Shown here: positions 33,238-43,003 of the stretch, piece after piece
Layout of the letters: each line of letters begins with the position of its first letter
Position numbering within the stretch: position 1 is the stretch's first letter
Assembly: GCA_024330265.1 (NCBI GenBank)
Contig: JANDLT010000008.1
Span: 1 to 64,000, forward strand
Direction: 5' to 3'
Length of the DNA: 64,000 nt
DNA from: Pyrinomonadaceae bacterium MAG19_C2-C3
Lineage (GTDB): Bacteria; Acidobacteriota; Blastocatellia; Pyrinomonadales; Pyrinomonadaceae
The notes under the pieces: model-generated
Told to the model about the DNA's origin: nothing
Databases searched by the model: none
Seen by the model: only the letters and a program-made list of their open reading frames with translations
Program-made: the position numbers and the translations under genes

Positions 33238-34840
33238 TCTTTAATGCTTGACCGGGGAATGCGTCAATCATTTTGCCATCTTCCAAAACGACTGTGCCGT
33301 TGACGATGACGCGGTTGATTCCCGTCGGATACTGGTGCGGATTTTCAAAGGTCGCCATGTCGGAAATTTTCTCCGCATCGAAGATAACGATGTCGGCGGC
33401 GAAGCCTTCGCGCAACAAACCTCTGTCGCGCAAGTTAAAAGTTTGGGCGGGCAGGGAAGTCATTTTCCGAATCGCGTCTTCGAGCGTGATGATGCGTTGT
33501 TCGCGCACATAGCGACCCAAAACGCGGGCATTATTGCCGTAGCCGCGCGGGTGCGGCGCGCCTTCACCGAAGCGACGGACGCCGCTGTCGGAAGCAATCA
33601 TCGTGAAGGGTTCCGCCATGATGCGCCGCACGTCTTCTTCGCTCATCTTGTGATAAACCATCCCCGCGCCGCCCGCCTTGTACATCTCGAAAATCTGTTC
33701 GATTTGCGCGTCGAGAGATTTCTTGCCGCGAGTTTGTTTCGTGATGTCGGAGATTGATTTGCCGTTAAAAGTTTTGTCGGCGTCGTATCCGGCGACGTTC
33801 GCATATTCGTAATCTTTGAAGCCGCTACGCTTGAGTCCCGCTTTCATTTGCTTAATGATTTTCTCGCGCGTCGCCACGTCTTCTAAACGCTTCACACCTT
33901 CTTTGCGTCCGCCTTCCAAAGCCCAACCGGGCAACAATGTGTCGAGCGATGTTGACGATGCGGTATAAGCATACTCGTCAACCGTGACGGGTGTGCCGCG
34001 TGCGCGTGCGTCGCGGACGAGTTGCAGTGTGTCCGTGCTTTTGCCCCACAGATTTTTACTTGAGATTTTGAAGTGCGAGATTTCGACGGGCAACCCGGCT
34101 TGCTCGCCGATGTTGATGCTTTCTCGAATCGCATCCATCACATTCACGCCTTCATCGCGCATATGCGTCGCGTACAAACCGTTGTGACGCGCGGCGACGC
34201 GGGCAAGCGCGACGACTTCATCGGTCTTGGCATAAGTTCCGGGAACGTAAATCAAGCCCGTCGAAAGCCCCAACGCGCCGTCGCGCATCGCCTGCTCGAC
34301 GACCGCTTCCATCTGCTGTAATTCATCTGCCGAAGGCGCACGCGCTTCGAGTTTCATCACCTTGGCGCGCACCGAACCGTGGGCGATGAGCGTACCGAGA
34401 TTGACTCCAAGCGGGCGTTCAGTCATGCGTCCCAAAAATTCCGCGACATCCGTCGTCGAACTTCCACAGTTTCCCGTCACCAGAGATGTGACGCCCATGC
34501 GGATAAAATTTTCAGCCGCCGGATTGTTATAAATCCCTTCGACGTGCGCGTGAACGTCTATGAAACCGGGCGCGACCGTCAACCCGCGCGCATCAATCAC
34601 GCGCGCCGCTTCGTTTGCCTCAATCGCACCGATGCGCGCGATGCGTTTGTCTTTAATTCCTATGTCGCCTAAGAACCAAGGATTGCCCGTGCCGTCAACG
34701 ATGCGGGCATCTTTGATGACGAGATCATAAGCGGTTGAATTACTTGTCTGCTGCGCGCTTGATTGCGCGAAGTAAAATGCACAGCAGAGTGCCACCATAA
34801 GAGGAACAAGAATGAATGAATTTGTTAAGCGTAATCTCAT
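33188..34840 (-). CDS. Exported D-aminoacylase / N-acyl-D-amino-acid deacylase
   Basis: A 550-residue amidohydrolase with a signal peptide (FILVPLMVALCCAFYFAQSS). The metal motif PGFIDVHAHVEG (HxH) is at about residues 93-104, with TGNCGSS, AIRESINIGEQAGLPVEISH and FTMIASDSGV following, as in D-aminoacylases. It hydrolyses N-acyl-D-amino acids, here in the periplasm, releasing D-amino acids. The last residues, SRSQKPEARSQNENRK, are encoded by an interspersed GGAGTCAGAAGCC repeat, so the native C-terminus has been replaced or extended. The ATG overlaps the stop of the small upstream gene (ATGA); gltS lies downstream, forming a likely three-gene operon. Confidence 0.87.
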   Translation of the reverse strand: MRLRLTNSFILVPLMVALCCAFYFAQSSAQQTSNSTAYDLVIKDARIVDGTGNPWFLGDIGIKDKRIARIGAIEANEAARVIDARGLTVAPGFIDVHAHVEGIYNNPAAENFIRMGVTSLVTGNCGSSTTDVAEFLGRMTERPLGVNLGTLIAHGSVRAKVMKLEARAPSADELQQMEAVVEQAMRDGALGLSTGLIYVPGTYAKTDEVVALARVAARHNGLYATHMRDEGVNVMDAIRESINIGEQAGLPVEISHFKISSKNLWGKSTDTLQLVRDARARGTPVTVDEYAYTASSTSLDTLLPGWALEGGRKEGVKRLEDVATREKIIKQMKAGLKRSGFKDYEYANVAGYDADKTFNGKSISDITKQTRGKKSLDAQIEQIFEMYKAGGAGMVYHKMSEEDVRRIMAEPFTMIASDSGVRRFGEGAPHPRGYGNNARVLGRYVREQRIITLEDAIRKMTSLPAQTFNLRDRGLLREGFAADIVIFDAEKISDMATFENPHQYPTGINRVIVNGTVVLEDGKMIDAFPGQALKSRSQKPEARSQNENRK

Positions 34841-35076
34841 CGGTAGTGCATCCGTAAGTCTTCGATGGAGTAAATGTCTTCGCGCTCATCGTGCAGGGAG
34901 TCAAACGCGCCGCCTGTTTCGGCAAGGCGCATCAAGTCATCGTCACCGAACGCGGTTTCGTCTTCGACTTCAATCGGAGCGACCTTGCTTGCCGTTTCGA
35001 TCAAGCGTTGCAAGTCATCGGTGGCAATAACGACATGACGCTCGTCGTAAGGTCGCGTGTGAATCTTGATGGTCAT
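34837..35076 (-). CDS. Small acidic protein upstream of the deacylase
   Basis: A 79-residue protein from the ATG at 35076 (MTIKIHTRPYDERHVVIATD), chosen because GGAAGG lies upstream; a start at 35148 lacks support. It is acidic and has no signal peptide. A short N-terminal strand region followed by helical, Asp/Glu-rich sequence recalls antitoxin-like or regulatory proteins, but I cannot assign a family. Its stop overlaps the deacylase start by four bases, so translation is coupled. No toxin partner is visible nearby. Confidence 0.6.
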   Translation of the reverse strand: MTIKIHTRPYDERHVVIATDDLQRLIETASKVAPIEVEDETAFGDDDLMRLAETGGAFDSLHDEREDIYSIEDLRMHYR

Positions 35077-35194
35077 AAAACCTTCCGGCAGAAAGATAGA
35101 GCCTTCACGTTGAATTGACGTTAATCCTACCATGTCCGCGCAAGCCACGCGCAGCCACAGGGCAATCTCTTTTAAGATGTGCGCCGTCGCGTTT

Positions 35195-35234
35195 GGCTTT
35201 GACCATTCCGAACTAAATCGGAATGGTCAAAGCC
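35195..35234 (-). terminator. Terminator of the Oar-like receptor gene
   Basis: Perfect 16-base arms GGCTTTGACCATTCCG (35195-35210) and its complement (35219-35234) with an AT-rich 8-base loop, 25 bases past the receptor stop on the minus strand. There is no long T-tract. Confidence 0.7.
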
Positions 35235-35258
35235 GTTTGCGTGTGAGTTAGGGCGTGC

Positions 35259-38200
35259 TTAGAAGTTGAACTTCGCGCCGAGTTGAATGATGCGCGCACC
35301 GTTCTCCGGGTCGGTGACTCGTCCGAAGTTGCCGATGCTGCCGCCGCTTACGCTGCCCTGAAATGTCGCCGTACCCGGAAAGCCGAAGTAAGGCGTGTTG
35401 GTGAGGTTGAAGGCTTCGGCGCGTATTTCAAAGTTCGTCCGCTCCGTGATCGCCACGCGCTTGATGAGCGCGGCGTTCATGTTGAATTGCGGCGGAAGGC
35501 GAAAAGCGTTGCGCGATGTGTTGCCGATTTCGCCCGATCCGGGGTTGGAGAACAACGCGGTGACTTCTTCGGGCGTGAACAGGCTGCGAACACCCGTCGC
35601 CGGGTCGAGCGTGTAGCGCAGGTTGAAGCGGTCGCCCGCATAGTTGATGCGCGAACTAATGCGATTGCTGAATGTGTTGTTACCCGCGAGAATCGTGAAC
35701 GGCAATCCGCTCTGGTAAATGAGCGTCGTCGAGAAAGTGAAGCCACCGACGATGCGCGAGATGAAACCGTTGGCATTGGAGAGAAAGCGTTTGCCCTGTC
35801 CGAACGGAAGTTCATAAACAGCGTTGCCTTGCAAGACGTGCGTGCGGTCGAAGTCGGAGATGCCGTAGTTGAGACTACGATCCTCCGCGTCGAACGGCGT
35901 GCTCTGACCGGATTGGGTGTTGCCCGATCCGACGCGCGTGAAGACGGGATCGAAAGATTTGTCGTCGAGCGACTTCGAGAAGACGTAAGAGACATCGAAC
36001 TGCAAGCCTTGCTCGAAGCGGCGCGCGAGTTGGAAGACACCGCCGTGATAGTTCGAGAAGGAGTTGCTGTCAATGATTTGCAAGCCGCTTAAGAACTGCG
36101 GGTAGTCGTTAAAGAAAAACGGTGAAAGTCCGGCAGCTTCGACGACGCGGCGCGACACGCCGCCCACCGTCACATTAGTTGAATTGAGACTCGCGGCGAG
36201 TGCGGCGACGTTGTTGCGGTCGCCGAGCGGGGAGCCGGTGACGACGCCCGCCGCGTTGCGCGTGATGCCGAGTGCAGTCCTCAGCGCGCTATTGCCTTGA
36301 ATAAATTGAAGTAGAGTTTGACTACCTACCATGCGGTTGAACAAGTCGGACTGACCGCCCGCTTGCACCCTCTGGAATTCCTGTAAGAAATTATTGTCGA
36401 GGATGTCAACCTGGTTGCGTTCGTAGCCGCCGATGAGATTGCGTCCGGCGCGTCCGACGTATTCGGCTTGAAAGACAAAGCCTTTGCCTATATCGCGTTG
36501 CAATCCGGCGGAGAACATATAAGTCGTCGGAGTTTCAAAATCCGGGTCAATAACTTCAAGCGAAGCGGTCGCGGGCGATGGCGGCGTGCGCCCCGCGTCG
36601 GGTGTTAATCCGGCGGGGGCATTGAGTGAAGGAACTCCGTCGCGGATGCGTCTGTCTTCGTTAGTGGGAATCAAGAAGTCTTGCCGCCTGGATGTACCCG
36701 GCGAGTTGGGGAAGACCGCCGATGATGGAAGGAAGGTCGAGATGCGGTCAAACGCGATGCGGAAGTTGCCGCGAAGCACGGTGCGCCCGTCACCGAATGG
36801 GGCATAAGCGACACCGATGGCGGGACCGAAGTTGTTGTAGTCGCTGCGGTACAAATCGCCTTCGACGAAACTGATGTTGTTGGCGGACGGCGCGTCGAGC
36901 GCGAGAGATTGATTCGGAACGAGTATAACGCTTGTGCCGCGCGTGTAAGGTTTCGGTTTCGGTTCCCAGCGCAAGCCGAGATTGAGCGTCAGGTTCGGGC
37001 GAATCTTCCAGTCGTCTTGAAAATAGAAGTCGCCTTCCGGGTACCAGGCGTCGAAGGTGAATGCCGAGCCGGGCGGAGCGTATTGGTTGCCGGTTGCCGT
37101 GAGTCCGACATTACCGCTTGTGATGCGTCCGAGCAAGTCGTTGACTAGACCGTTCGCCCTAGCGACATCGTTCGGGTGGATAGCCGCCGGGACTCCGAAG
37201 TTACCCGGCACAGTGCCGCCGAGGAAGACGAGCGGGTTGGCGTCAACCCCGGCGATTGAGCCGCGCACGTCGTAGTGTTGTTGCAAGCGCAGGTTCGTAC
37301 CGAAGCGGAAGGTGTGCGCGCCGCTCACGAAGCTGACGTTATCGAGAACTTGAAACGTGTTAATCGTGCGCTTGTTGCCGAAACTATTGGAGAGCGGGTT
37401 GGTGACGTTGACCAAGACAAACGGCGTGGCGCGGGGGTCCTGGTTTGTCGGAATGGCGAAGTCGAAGATAAAGCGATTGCCGCCGACAATGAGTTCGTTC
37501 GTTGCACGCTCGCTTAAAGTTGAACGCAAGCCGATAGCAATGTTTTTTGAATTACGGAAGGTGGAGACAATCGGCGGAAGTCCCGGAAAGCGAGACGCGC
37601 CGGAATTCGTCGTATCACCGACGGTGCTGAATTTGCCTGAGTTGAAGCGTCCGAAAAAGTTTTGCGATTCGCTAATTCGGTGGTCGAGTCGAAACGCATA
37701 ATCATTCTGCGGGTCGGTGCGCGTGGCGAGCGAACGAAAGCCTGCGGTGTTCAGACCGTCGCCGACATCAAACGTGTTCGGCAACGGTGTCAAGGCGAGA
37801 ATGGATTGCACCGTCGGATCGAAGCCAAGTCCGCGCGGGTCGGTGACGTTGAAAGTCGCAATCGTCACGACCGGGTTTCCATTTGCGTTAACGGATGCGC
37901 CGGTCTGGTTGAACGGGCGATTTTGCGCTCCGATTGCGTAACGGAATTGACCCTGACGCGCCAGCGCGGTATAGACGGTGCTGGTTTGCGGGGACGTTTG
38001 CGATTGCCGCTGAATCTGCATGTTGAAGAAAAAGAAGGTGCGGTCTTTGCCGCTGTAATAAACGGGTCCGCCTTCGCCGAAGCGCGGCAGATAAACGGGT
38101 CCGCCGATTGAGCCGCCGCCTTGATGACGCAGCAAAATACGGCGTTCTAGACCAAGACGATTTTGCGAAAACTCGTTGGCGTTGAAGGCGCGGTTGCGGT

Positions 38201-38960
38201 GAAAGTAAAAGAGATTGCCGCTAAATCTATTTGTGCCGGATTTTGTGATGAGTCCGATTTGCGCGCCGCTATTGCGTCCGAACTCGGCTGAAGGGTTTGA
38301 GGTGATGACACGATACTCGCTGATGCTGTCAACATTTGGGCGAATCGGTGTGGAAGCCTCTGTTGCCGAGCCGGCAGAAGTTTCATTCATATCAATTCCG
38401 TCAAGCGTGATATTAAAAGCGCGGTCACGCGATCCGAACACGTTAGTCCCTGAGCCGGCAGAGTTCGTACCCTGCACGACACCCGGTTGAATCGCTATCA
38501 GATTGAGCGGGTTGCGGTTCAACACCGGTAACTCTTGTATCGCGCGTTCGTTGAGAGTGTTACCGAAGTTGCCGGATTGACTTGTCTGTATGCGCTCAAA
38601 AGTCGCCGTGACTTCGACCGTTTCCGTGACGTTTCCGGCTTCGAGCGGCACGTTGATGTTGGTCGTGTCGTTGGCGTTGACGACATTCTGCGTCGTCGTA
38701 TAGCGTTTGAAATTCGCTTGCTCGACGGTGATGGCATAGAGTCCGGGCTGTATAGACTCAAACGTGTATTTGCCCGCGTCGGTGGACACGGTGTTGAAAG
38801 AAACACCGGTTTCTTCATTGGTAGCGGTGACGGTCGCGCCGGGTACGACCGCGCCGCTCGCATCCTGCACCGTGCCGGCGATGCGTCCGGTCGCGGTTTG
38901 CGCGGGCGCGGTGACGGCGAAAAATAAACAGAGCGATAACAAGCATAAAACTTTCTTCAT
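35259..38960 (-). CDS. Oar-like TonB-dependent receptor
   Basis: A 1233-residue outer-membrane receptor. Of three adjacent ATGs I choose the one at 38960 (MKKVLCLLSLCLFFAVTAPA) because GGAGG lies six bases upstream and a clean signal peptide follows. The carboxypeptidase-regulatory domain comes first (TATGRIAGTVQDASGAVVPG), then the plug (LPVLNRNPLNLIAIQPGVVQ, and IDGIDMNE-type loops), then a large barrel ending in IIQLGAKFNF. The substrate is unknown; neighbours on the same strand (deacylase, GltS) hint at amino-acid or peptide metabolism, but a terminator separates them. Confidence 0.9.
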   Translation of the reverse strand: MKKVLCLLSLCLFFAVTAPAQTATGRIAGTVQDASGAVVPGATVTATNEETGVSFNTVSTDAGKYTFESIQPGLYAITVEQANFKRYTTTQNVVNANDTTNINVPLEAGNVTETVEVTATFERIQTSQSGNFGNTLNERAIQELPVLNRNPLNLIAIQPGVVQGTNSAGSGTNVFGSRDRAFNITLDGIDMNETSAGSATEASTPIRPNVDSISEYRVITSNPSAEFGRNSGAQIGLITKSGTNRFSGNLFYFHRNRAFNANEFSQNRLGLERRILLRHQGGGSIGGPVYLPRFGEGGPVYYSGKDRTFFFFNMQIQRQSQTSPQTSTVYTALARQGQFRYAIGAQNRPFNQTGASVNANGNPVVTIATFNVTDPRGLGFDPTVQSILALTPLPNTFDVGDGLNTAGFRSLATRTDPQNDYAFRLDHRISESQNFFGRFNSGKFSTVGDTTNSGASRFPGLPPIVSTFRNSKNIAIGLRSTLSERATNELIVGGNRFIFDFAIPTNQDPRATPFVLVNVTNPLSNSFGNKRTINTFQVLDNVSFVSGAHTFRFGTNLRLQQHYDVRGSIAGVDANPLVFLGGTVPGNFGVPAAIHPNDVARANGLVNDLLGRITSGNVGLTATGNQYAPPGSAFTFDAWYPEGDFYFQDDWKIRPNLTLNLGLRWEPKPKPYTRGTSVILVPNQSLALDAPSANNISFVEGDLYRSDYNNFGPAIGVAYAPFGDGRTVLRGNFRIAFDRISTFLPSSAVFPNSPGTSRRQDFLIPTNEDRRIRDGVPSLNAPAGLTPDAGRTPPSPATASLEVIDPDFETPTTYMFSAGLQRDIGKGFVFQAEYVGRAGRNLIGGYERNQVDILDNNFLQEFQRVQAGGQSDLFNRMVGSQTLLQFIQGNSALRTALGITRNAAGVVTGSPLGDRNNVAALAASLNSTNVTVGGVSRRVVEAAGLSPFFFNDYPQFLSGLQIIDSNSFSNYHGGVFQLARRFEQGLQFDVSYVFSKSLDDKSFDPVFTRVGSGNTQSGQSTPFDAEDRSLNYGISDFDRTHVLQGNAVYELPFGQGKRFLSNANGFISRIVGGFTFSTTLIYQSGLPFTILAGNNTFSNRISSRINYAGDRFNLRYTLDPATGVRSLFTPEEVTALFSNPGSGEIGNTSRNAFRLPPQFNMNAALIKRVAITERTNFEIRAEAFNLTNTPYFGFPGTATFQGSVSGGSIGNFGRVTDPENGARIIQLGAKFNF

Positions 38961-39364
38961 CATCATCCTCCACAGGGTTTTAGGGAACTCAAACGGCGTG
39001 ACACGCTTGGTTGAATGTGAGATACCGACGAGGCAATGAGGCTCCGCGTAGAGAGCTAAAATCATTTGCGATGTCGAAGGCGATTCATGGCTAAATCATG
39101 CGAATCGCTTTTGAGAAATGTCTTGCGAGAATCGGAGCGAAACAGTAGCGATACAAAAACGTCGCGCGTGATGCTCTTAAAAGAATGAGCCGCGATTGAT
39201 GTTTAGGAACGCTCGCAAACGAGAATAATTATTGAAACTTCGTTTGCCTGAACGCGAACTAAAGGAAGTGCGACGAGATATTAGCGCAATGTCACGGGCT
39301 GTGCTACAACAATTTTCGCTTGAGCTTTTAGATTCGCAAAACATCATCAGGAGAAACAGCAGAA
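38961..39364. other. Divergent upstream region
   Basis: No supported gene. A 79-codon frame at 39232-39471 overlaps the next gene in another frame and appears accidental. The gap holds the promoters of the receptor (minus) and the dehydrogenase-like gene (plus), but no promoter could be defined with confidence. Confidence 0.5.
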
Positions 39365-40369
39365 ATGAGTGTACCTCTACGCATCATTCAATACGGCATC
39401 GGACCTATCGGCGCGGGCATCGTGCGCCTTATCGCAGAAAAGGCGCACGCGGAATTCGTCGGGGCGATTGATATTGACCCGGCGAAGGCAGGAAAGGATT
39501 TGGGACAGGTCGCGGGGCTTGGGCGCGATTTGGGAATCGCGGTTTCAGGCGACGCGACGGAGGTTTTGCAGATTCCCGCTGATGTCGTCGTTCATTCGAC
39601 AGGTTCATATTTGACGGATGTGAAAGAGCAGTTGTTGAATTGTTTGCGCGCAAATCATAACGTCGTATCGTCGTGCGAAGAACTCGCGTACCCGCTTCGC
39701 AAGCATCCAGAACTTTCTAAAGAGTTGGACGAAGTGGCGCGCGAGATAGGTGTGACTTTGCACGGCACGGGCGTCAATCCCGGCTTCGTGATGGACAAAC
39801 TCGCCTTAACATTATCGTCCGTGTGCCAGAGAGTCGAGCGGGTTGAGGTGCGAAGAATCGTGGACGCGGGCAAGCGTCGTTTGCCGTTGCAGAAAAAAGT
39901 CGGAGCAGGGATGAGCGCGGAACAATTTGCGCGTGAAGTCGAAGCGGGAAGAATCAAGCATCACGGCTTGCCGGAATCGTGCGCGATGATTGCCGATGCT
40001 TTGGGGCTCAGGGCGGAATCAATCACGGAGATTATCGAACCCGTGATGGCAAAGACCGATGTGCAAACCGAGTTTCTGAAAGTCGCGGCGGGTCAAGTGG
40101 CGGGCGTGCGGCAAGTCTGTCGCGGCACGGGCGCGGGTGGCGAAGAAACCTTATATCTCGAATTGCAGATGTACGTCGGCGCGCCCGATGCGGCGGACAC
40201 CATCCATATCACGGGCGTACCCGATTTGACGCTCACCATCCCCGACGGCACGCACGGCGATTTAGCGACGGCGGCGGCGGTTGTCAATGCGATTCCGCTT
40301 GTGGTCGCCGCTCCCGCCGGACTGAAGACGGTGGCTGATATTCCGGTTCGCTTTTCAAAAAATTTCTGA
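39365..40369 (+). CDS. 2,4-diaminopentanoate dehydrogenase / dihydrodipicolinate reductase-like protein
   Basis: A 334-residue NAD(P)-dependent oxidoreductase. The Rossmann motif IIQYGIGPIGAGIVRLIAEK is at residues 7-26, with SSCEELAYPLRKHPEL and HGTGVNPGFVMDKLAL in the middle, a pattern typical of Ord-type 2,4-diaminopentanoate dehydrogenases rather than DapB. Such enzymes deaminate a diamino acid in ornithine breakdown, or act on related substrates. No partner gene of that pathway is nearby, so the true substrate is uncertain. The coding region follows GGAGAAACAGCAGAA and ends before a bidirectional hairpin. Confidence 0.8.
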   Translation: MSVPLRIIQYGIGPIGAGIVRLIAEKAHAEFVGAIDIDPAKAGKDLGQVAGLGRDLGIAVSGDATEVLQIPADVVVHSTGSYLTDVKEQLLNCLRANHNVVSSCEELAYPLRKHPELSKELDEVAREIGVTLHGTGVNPGFVMDKLALTLSSVCQRVERVEVRRIVDAGKRRLPLQKKVGAGMSAEQFAREVEAGRIKHHGLPESCAMIADALGLRAESITEIIEPVMAKTDVQTEFLKVAAGQVAGVRQVCRGTGAGGEETLYLELQMYVGAPDAADTIHITGVPDLTLTIPDGTHGDLATAAAVVNAIPLVVAAPAGLKTVADIPVRFSKNF

Positions 40370-40401
40370 ACTAAAGCGATTTCCAAGTTAATTTACCAAC
40401 C

Positions 40402-40469
40402 GTTTAGAGGTGGGCTATGCCCGCCGTTGTTCGCATACCACGCACGGCGGGCATAGCCCACCTCTAAAC
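40402..40469. terminator. Bidirectional hairpin between convergent genes
   Basis: Perfect 26-base arms at 40402-40427 and 40444-40469 (GTTTAGAGGTGGGCTATGCC and onward, and the complement) with weaker outer arms TTACCAAC / GTTGATGGTAA. It lies between the stops of two convergent genes, where it can end transcripts from both sides. It has the same nested design as the repeat palindromes in this window. Confidence 0.75.
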
Positions 40470-40502
40470 ATCCGTTGATGGTAAAGGCAAATGCAAACTG
40501 CT

Positions 40503-41867
40503 CTAAGGCTTTCTCAAAAACTTTTCTTTTCCCTGCCACACGCCGTCACGATACACGGCATCGGGCGGGAAACGCTGCTCTAAATTCGGAGCGTTGAAAT
40601 CAACTCGCGGGCGACGGTCGCGGCGGTAAAACAACAACGCATCGTTTGCACCCGGTCGTATCGCACCGCCCATACTGCGCGCTGCGACGACGAAGAACCG
40701 GCTCGCATCAACTTCTTCTAACCCGCGAAACACCGATAAATCACCGACATCTTGAATCGAATCGTTTAACGCGATGTCGGCGACGAATGGCGGCACGCGC
40801 GCACGGGTCGGTTGATTGCCGTTCGTTCGATTGACGATGTGCGCGCCTCTGACGATGAGATTGAAGATGTTGCCCGATGAATTATAAGGCAAGGTTTCAT
40901 AAATCTTCGGGTCGAATTTTTCAAATGAATTGTCAGCCAGCGCGTTCAGAGCCGAGAGAATTGCAACGAAGTTATAGGCGACTAAATCCATTTCGCTCTT
41001 GCCTTGAAGCGCGCCGGTTTCGATAAGTATGACGGGCGTTCCCCACTTGCTTATCAGGTCGCCGAACGCACGCGGGTTGAACGTGTCGTCGTAACGCCCG
41101 ATATGATTTTTAATAAACGGCGCGAGGGCTTCAATCATCACGGCGCATAATTTCTTGTTGCGGATGCGTCCGGCGTCGTCGCTGTTGCGTTCGTCAAAAG
41201 GGACGGCGAGCAGTGAAATCGCGGCTTGTAAATTCGTACTACCGACGGATGTGCGCGGATTCTGATTGTGCAGATTGAAGCCGACGGCGGGCGACCATTC
41301 ATCGCGTAGACGCTTTAACAATCTGCCTTCGGGCGTGACAAGTGCGCGTGCGTCGCGGTTGATGTCTATGTTCTGAAGGTTGCGCCGTTGATAGATTTCC
41401 GCTCCGTCCGGGTTGAGCATCGGCACGGCGCGCAGTGTGAGTTTCGATTCGATTTCCCTGACCCACGCTTGCGTGCGGTTGCGTTGAAGGAAATGAAAAA
41501 TATCAATCAGCGCGCTCGTCGCGGTCGGTTCGTCGCCGTGCATCTGTGACCACAGAAAAACTTTCGTCGCGCCGCGCCCGAACTCGATTTCGTAAATCTC
41601 ACGATTCCCGATTGAACGCCCGACTTCGCGGACAGGCGTGCCGTTCGTTTTTAAGCCATCCAAATAATTTTTGACATCGGCGTGACGCACACGATTCGGC
41701 GCGATGCGCGTGACGTGTTGCTCACGCCACACGCGCAGGAGTTCTTGAGGTGTTTGCGCGTGCGTCGCGGAACAAGCGCACAGCAGCATCACCATCAGGG
41801 CAAACGTCTTGATGGATGATAGATTGAGCGGGAAAGAAGCGGACGGAAAACAAAGCGGCGACTTCAC
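40503..41867 (-). CDS. Exported M14-family zinc carboxypeptidase
   Basis: A 454-residue exported protease. I start it at the GTG at 41867 because AGAGGTG lies just upstream and a longer frame from 41951 would translate two hairpins. The signal peptide is [17 protein letters not shown]. Zinc ligands are in [15 protein letters not shown] (His and Glu) and [11 protein letters not shown] (His), with [10 protein letters not shown] and [10 protein letters not shown] near the catalytic Glu, the M14 plan. It trims C-terminal residues from peptides in the periplasm or outside. The C-terminal 120 residues form an extra domain of unknown role. Confidence 0.88.
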   Translation of the reverse strand: MKSPLCFPSASFPLNLSSIKTFALMVMLLCACSATHAQTPQELLRVWREQHVTRIAPNRVRHADVKNYLDGLKTNGTPVREVGRSIGNREIYEIEFGRGATKVFLWSQMHGDEPTATSALIDIFHFLQRNRTQAWVREIESKLTLRAVPMLNPDGAEIYQRRNLQNIDINRDARALVTPEGRLLKRLRDEWSPAVGFNLHNQNPRTSVGSTNLQAAISLLAVPFDERNSDDAGRIRNKKLCAVMIEALAPFIKNHIGRYDDTFNPRAFGDLISKWGTPVILIETGALQGKSEMDLVAYNFVAILSALNALADNSFEKFDPKIYETLPYNSSGNIFNLIVRGAHIVNRTNGNQPTRARVPPFVADIALNDSIQDVGDLSVFRGLEEVDASRFFVVAARSMGGAIRPGANDALLFYRRDRRPRVDFNAPNLEQRFPPDAVYRDGVWQGKEKFLRKP

Positions 41868-41902
41868 AATTTCACCTCTTATTGATTCATTATCGAGTCG
41901 TT

Positions 41903-41972
41903 GTTTCGTTCGGTTCACCGATGAACCGAACGAAACAAATCGGCGGCTCAAGAGCGATTGAGCCGCCGATTT
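41903..41972 (-). terminator. Two back-to-back hairpins after the 42.0-42.8 kb gene
   Basis: The first pair is GTTTCGTTCGGTTCA (41903-41917) with its complement (41922-41936); the second is AAATCGGCGGCTCAA (41937-41951) with its complement (41958-41972). Both stems are perfect over 15 bases and touch each other. Together they end the periplasmic protein's transcript upstream of the carboxypeptidase gene. Confidence 0.75.
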
Positions 41973-42040
41973 ATAAAATCGAAGTTTAGCGATGCAGCTT
42001 TCGGGTTCTCGTTAGACGTGGGACGTTACAACGCGAAAGG

Positions 42041-42820
42041 CTACTTGTTTTTCGCTTCTTGTAAAGCTTTGAGTCGCGCTTCCTGTGAAGCTTTCAGTTG
42101 ATCCATCATCTTATCGTAAAAGTTAGTTGCTGCTTCATCGCTTGGATTGGCGACGGCGAGGTCGTTGGCGATGCGAAGCGCGTCGTACCAGACGCCGTAC
42201 TCGGCGAAGATTTCGGCTTGCTTCATCTGTTCGGCGGGGGTTTTCGCGTTCGTCAATTTGGCGTTGGTCAGCGCGCGTTTGACTTCGGCGGCGTCGGCTG
42301 GCGACAGCACGAAGAAGGAGACGGCAGTACCCGTCATCTTAGTTCCGTCCTCCATGCTCATCACACGCCACGAATAGAGTTTGCCGGGGGCAAGTGCCGG
42401 AGCGGTCGCAGGATATGCGAGTTCGGCTTTGGTGACATCAGTTTCATAAATCACTTTCGCCGCACTGTTGACGGCAACATCGCCATCGTAAAGCGCGAAA
42501 TGATATGAAGGCGCATTGTTTTTTACATCGGGACTCCACATGAAGTACGGACGCGCGTCGTAAGCGAGACCGAGCAGCGGAGCAGACGGAATGCGCGGCT
42601 TATCAATGTCGCGCGTCGCTCCGGCGGAAATCAACCGGCTTGAAGCATCGCGTGTGCCGTACTGCTCGAAACCGCGCGCTCCGGCAGGAGGCTTCGGCAA
42701 AGGGCGACGTGGGGTGGGCTGTTGTTGTGCTTGAGCAGCGACTAAACCCGTCACTATCACAGCACTAAGGGTAAGCGTTGCGAGAGCGGAACGCAGGGAG
42801 GCAAAAAAGACTTTGGACAT
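42041..42820 (-). CDS. Periplasmic protein, DUF928-like
   Basis: A 259-residue protein with a signal peptide (LSAVIVTGLVAAQAQQQ) and a Pro-rich linker. The central part has a beta-sandwich feel: ARPYFMWSPDVKNNAPSYHF ... ELAYPATAPALAPGKLYSWR resembles DUF928 and fibronectin-like modules found in cyanobacterial and acidobacterial envelope proteins. The C-terminus is helical and TPR-like (EIFAEYGVWYDALRIANDLA), ending in Lys/Glu-rich sequence. In cyanobacteria DUF928 proteins often lie beside CHAT/caspase-like proteins; here the WD40-caspase gene is the next gene, divergently transcribed. The function is unknown. Confidence 0.7.
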   Translation of the reverse strand: MSKVFFASLRSALATLTLSAVIVTGLVAAQAQQQPTPRRPLPKPPAGARGFEQYGTRDASSRLISAGATRDIDKPRIPSAPLLGLAYDARPYFMWSPDVKNNAPSYHFALYDGDVAVNSAAKVIYETDVTKAELAYPATAPALAPGKLYSWRVMSMEDGTKMTGTAVSFFVLSPADAAEVKRALTNAKLTNAKTPAEQMKQAEIFAEYGVWYDALRIANDLAVANPSDEAATNFYDKMMDQLKASQEARLKALQEAKNK

Positions 42821-43003
42821 AAGAAACTCCGTTTCGGGTCAAACTAAATTCAATCGCCGCAGAGCGGCATCTGTTATCTGCGGAAAGGGCGGTTGTGCGT
42901 GTCAACAGTGAGACAACCTTTGGTTATAAATTACTAATACCGCCACTTAACTTAATAACGCGCGAAGCGAGGGGTAAAAAGCTCATTCTAAATCGGAACA
43001 CGC

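Noticed and set aside
35283-36092. 269-codon frame opposite the Oar-like receptor
   Set aside because: It is antisense to well-supported coding sequence; its charged, repetitive product is typical of the complement of a G+C-rich gene.
39232-39471. 79-codon frame before the dehydrogenase-like gene
   Set aside because: It overlaps the real gene out of frame and has no recognisable content.
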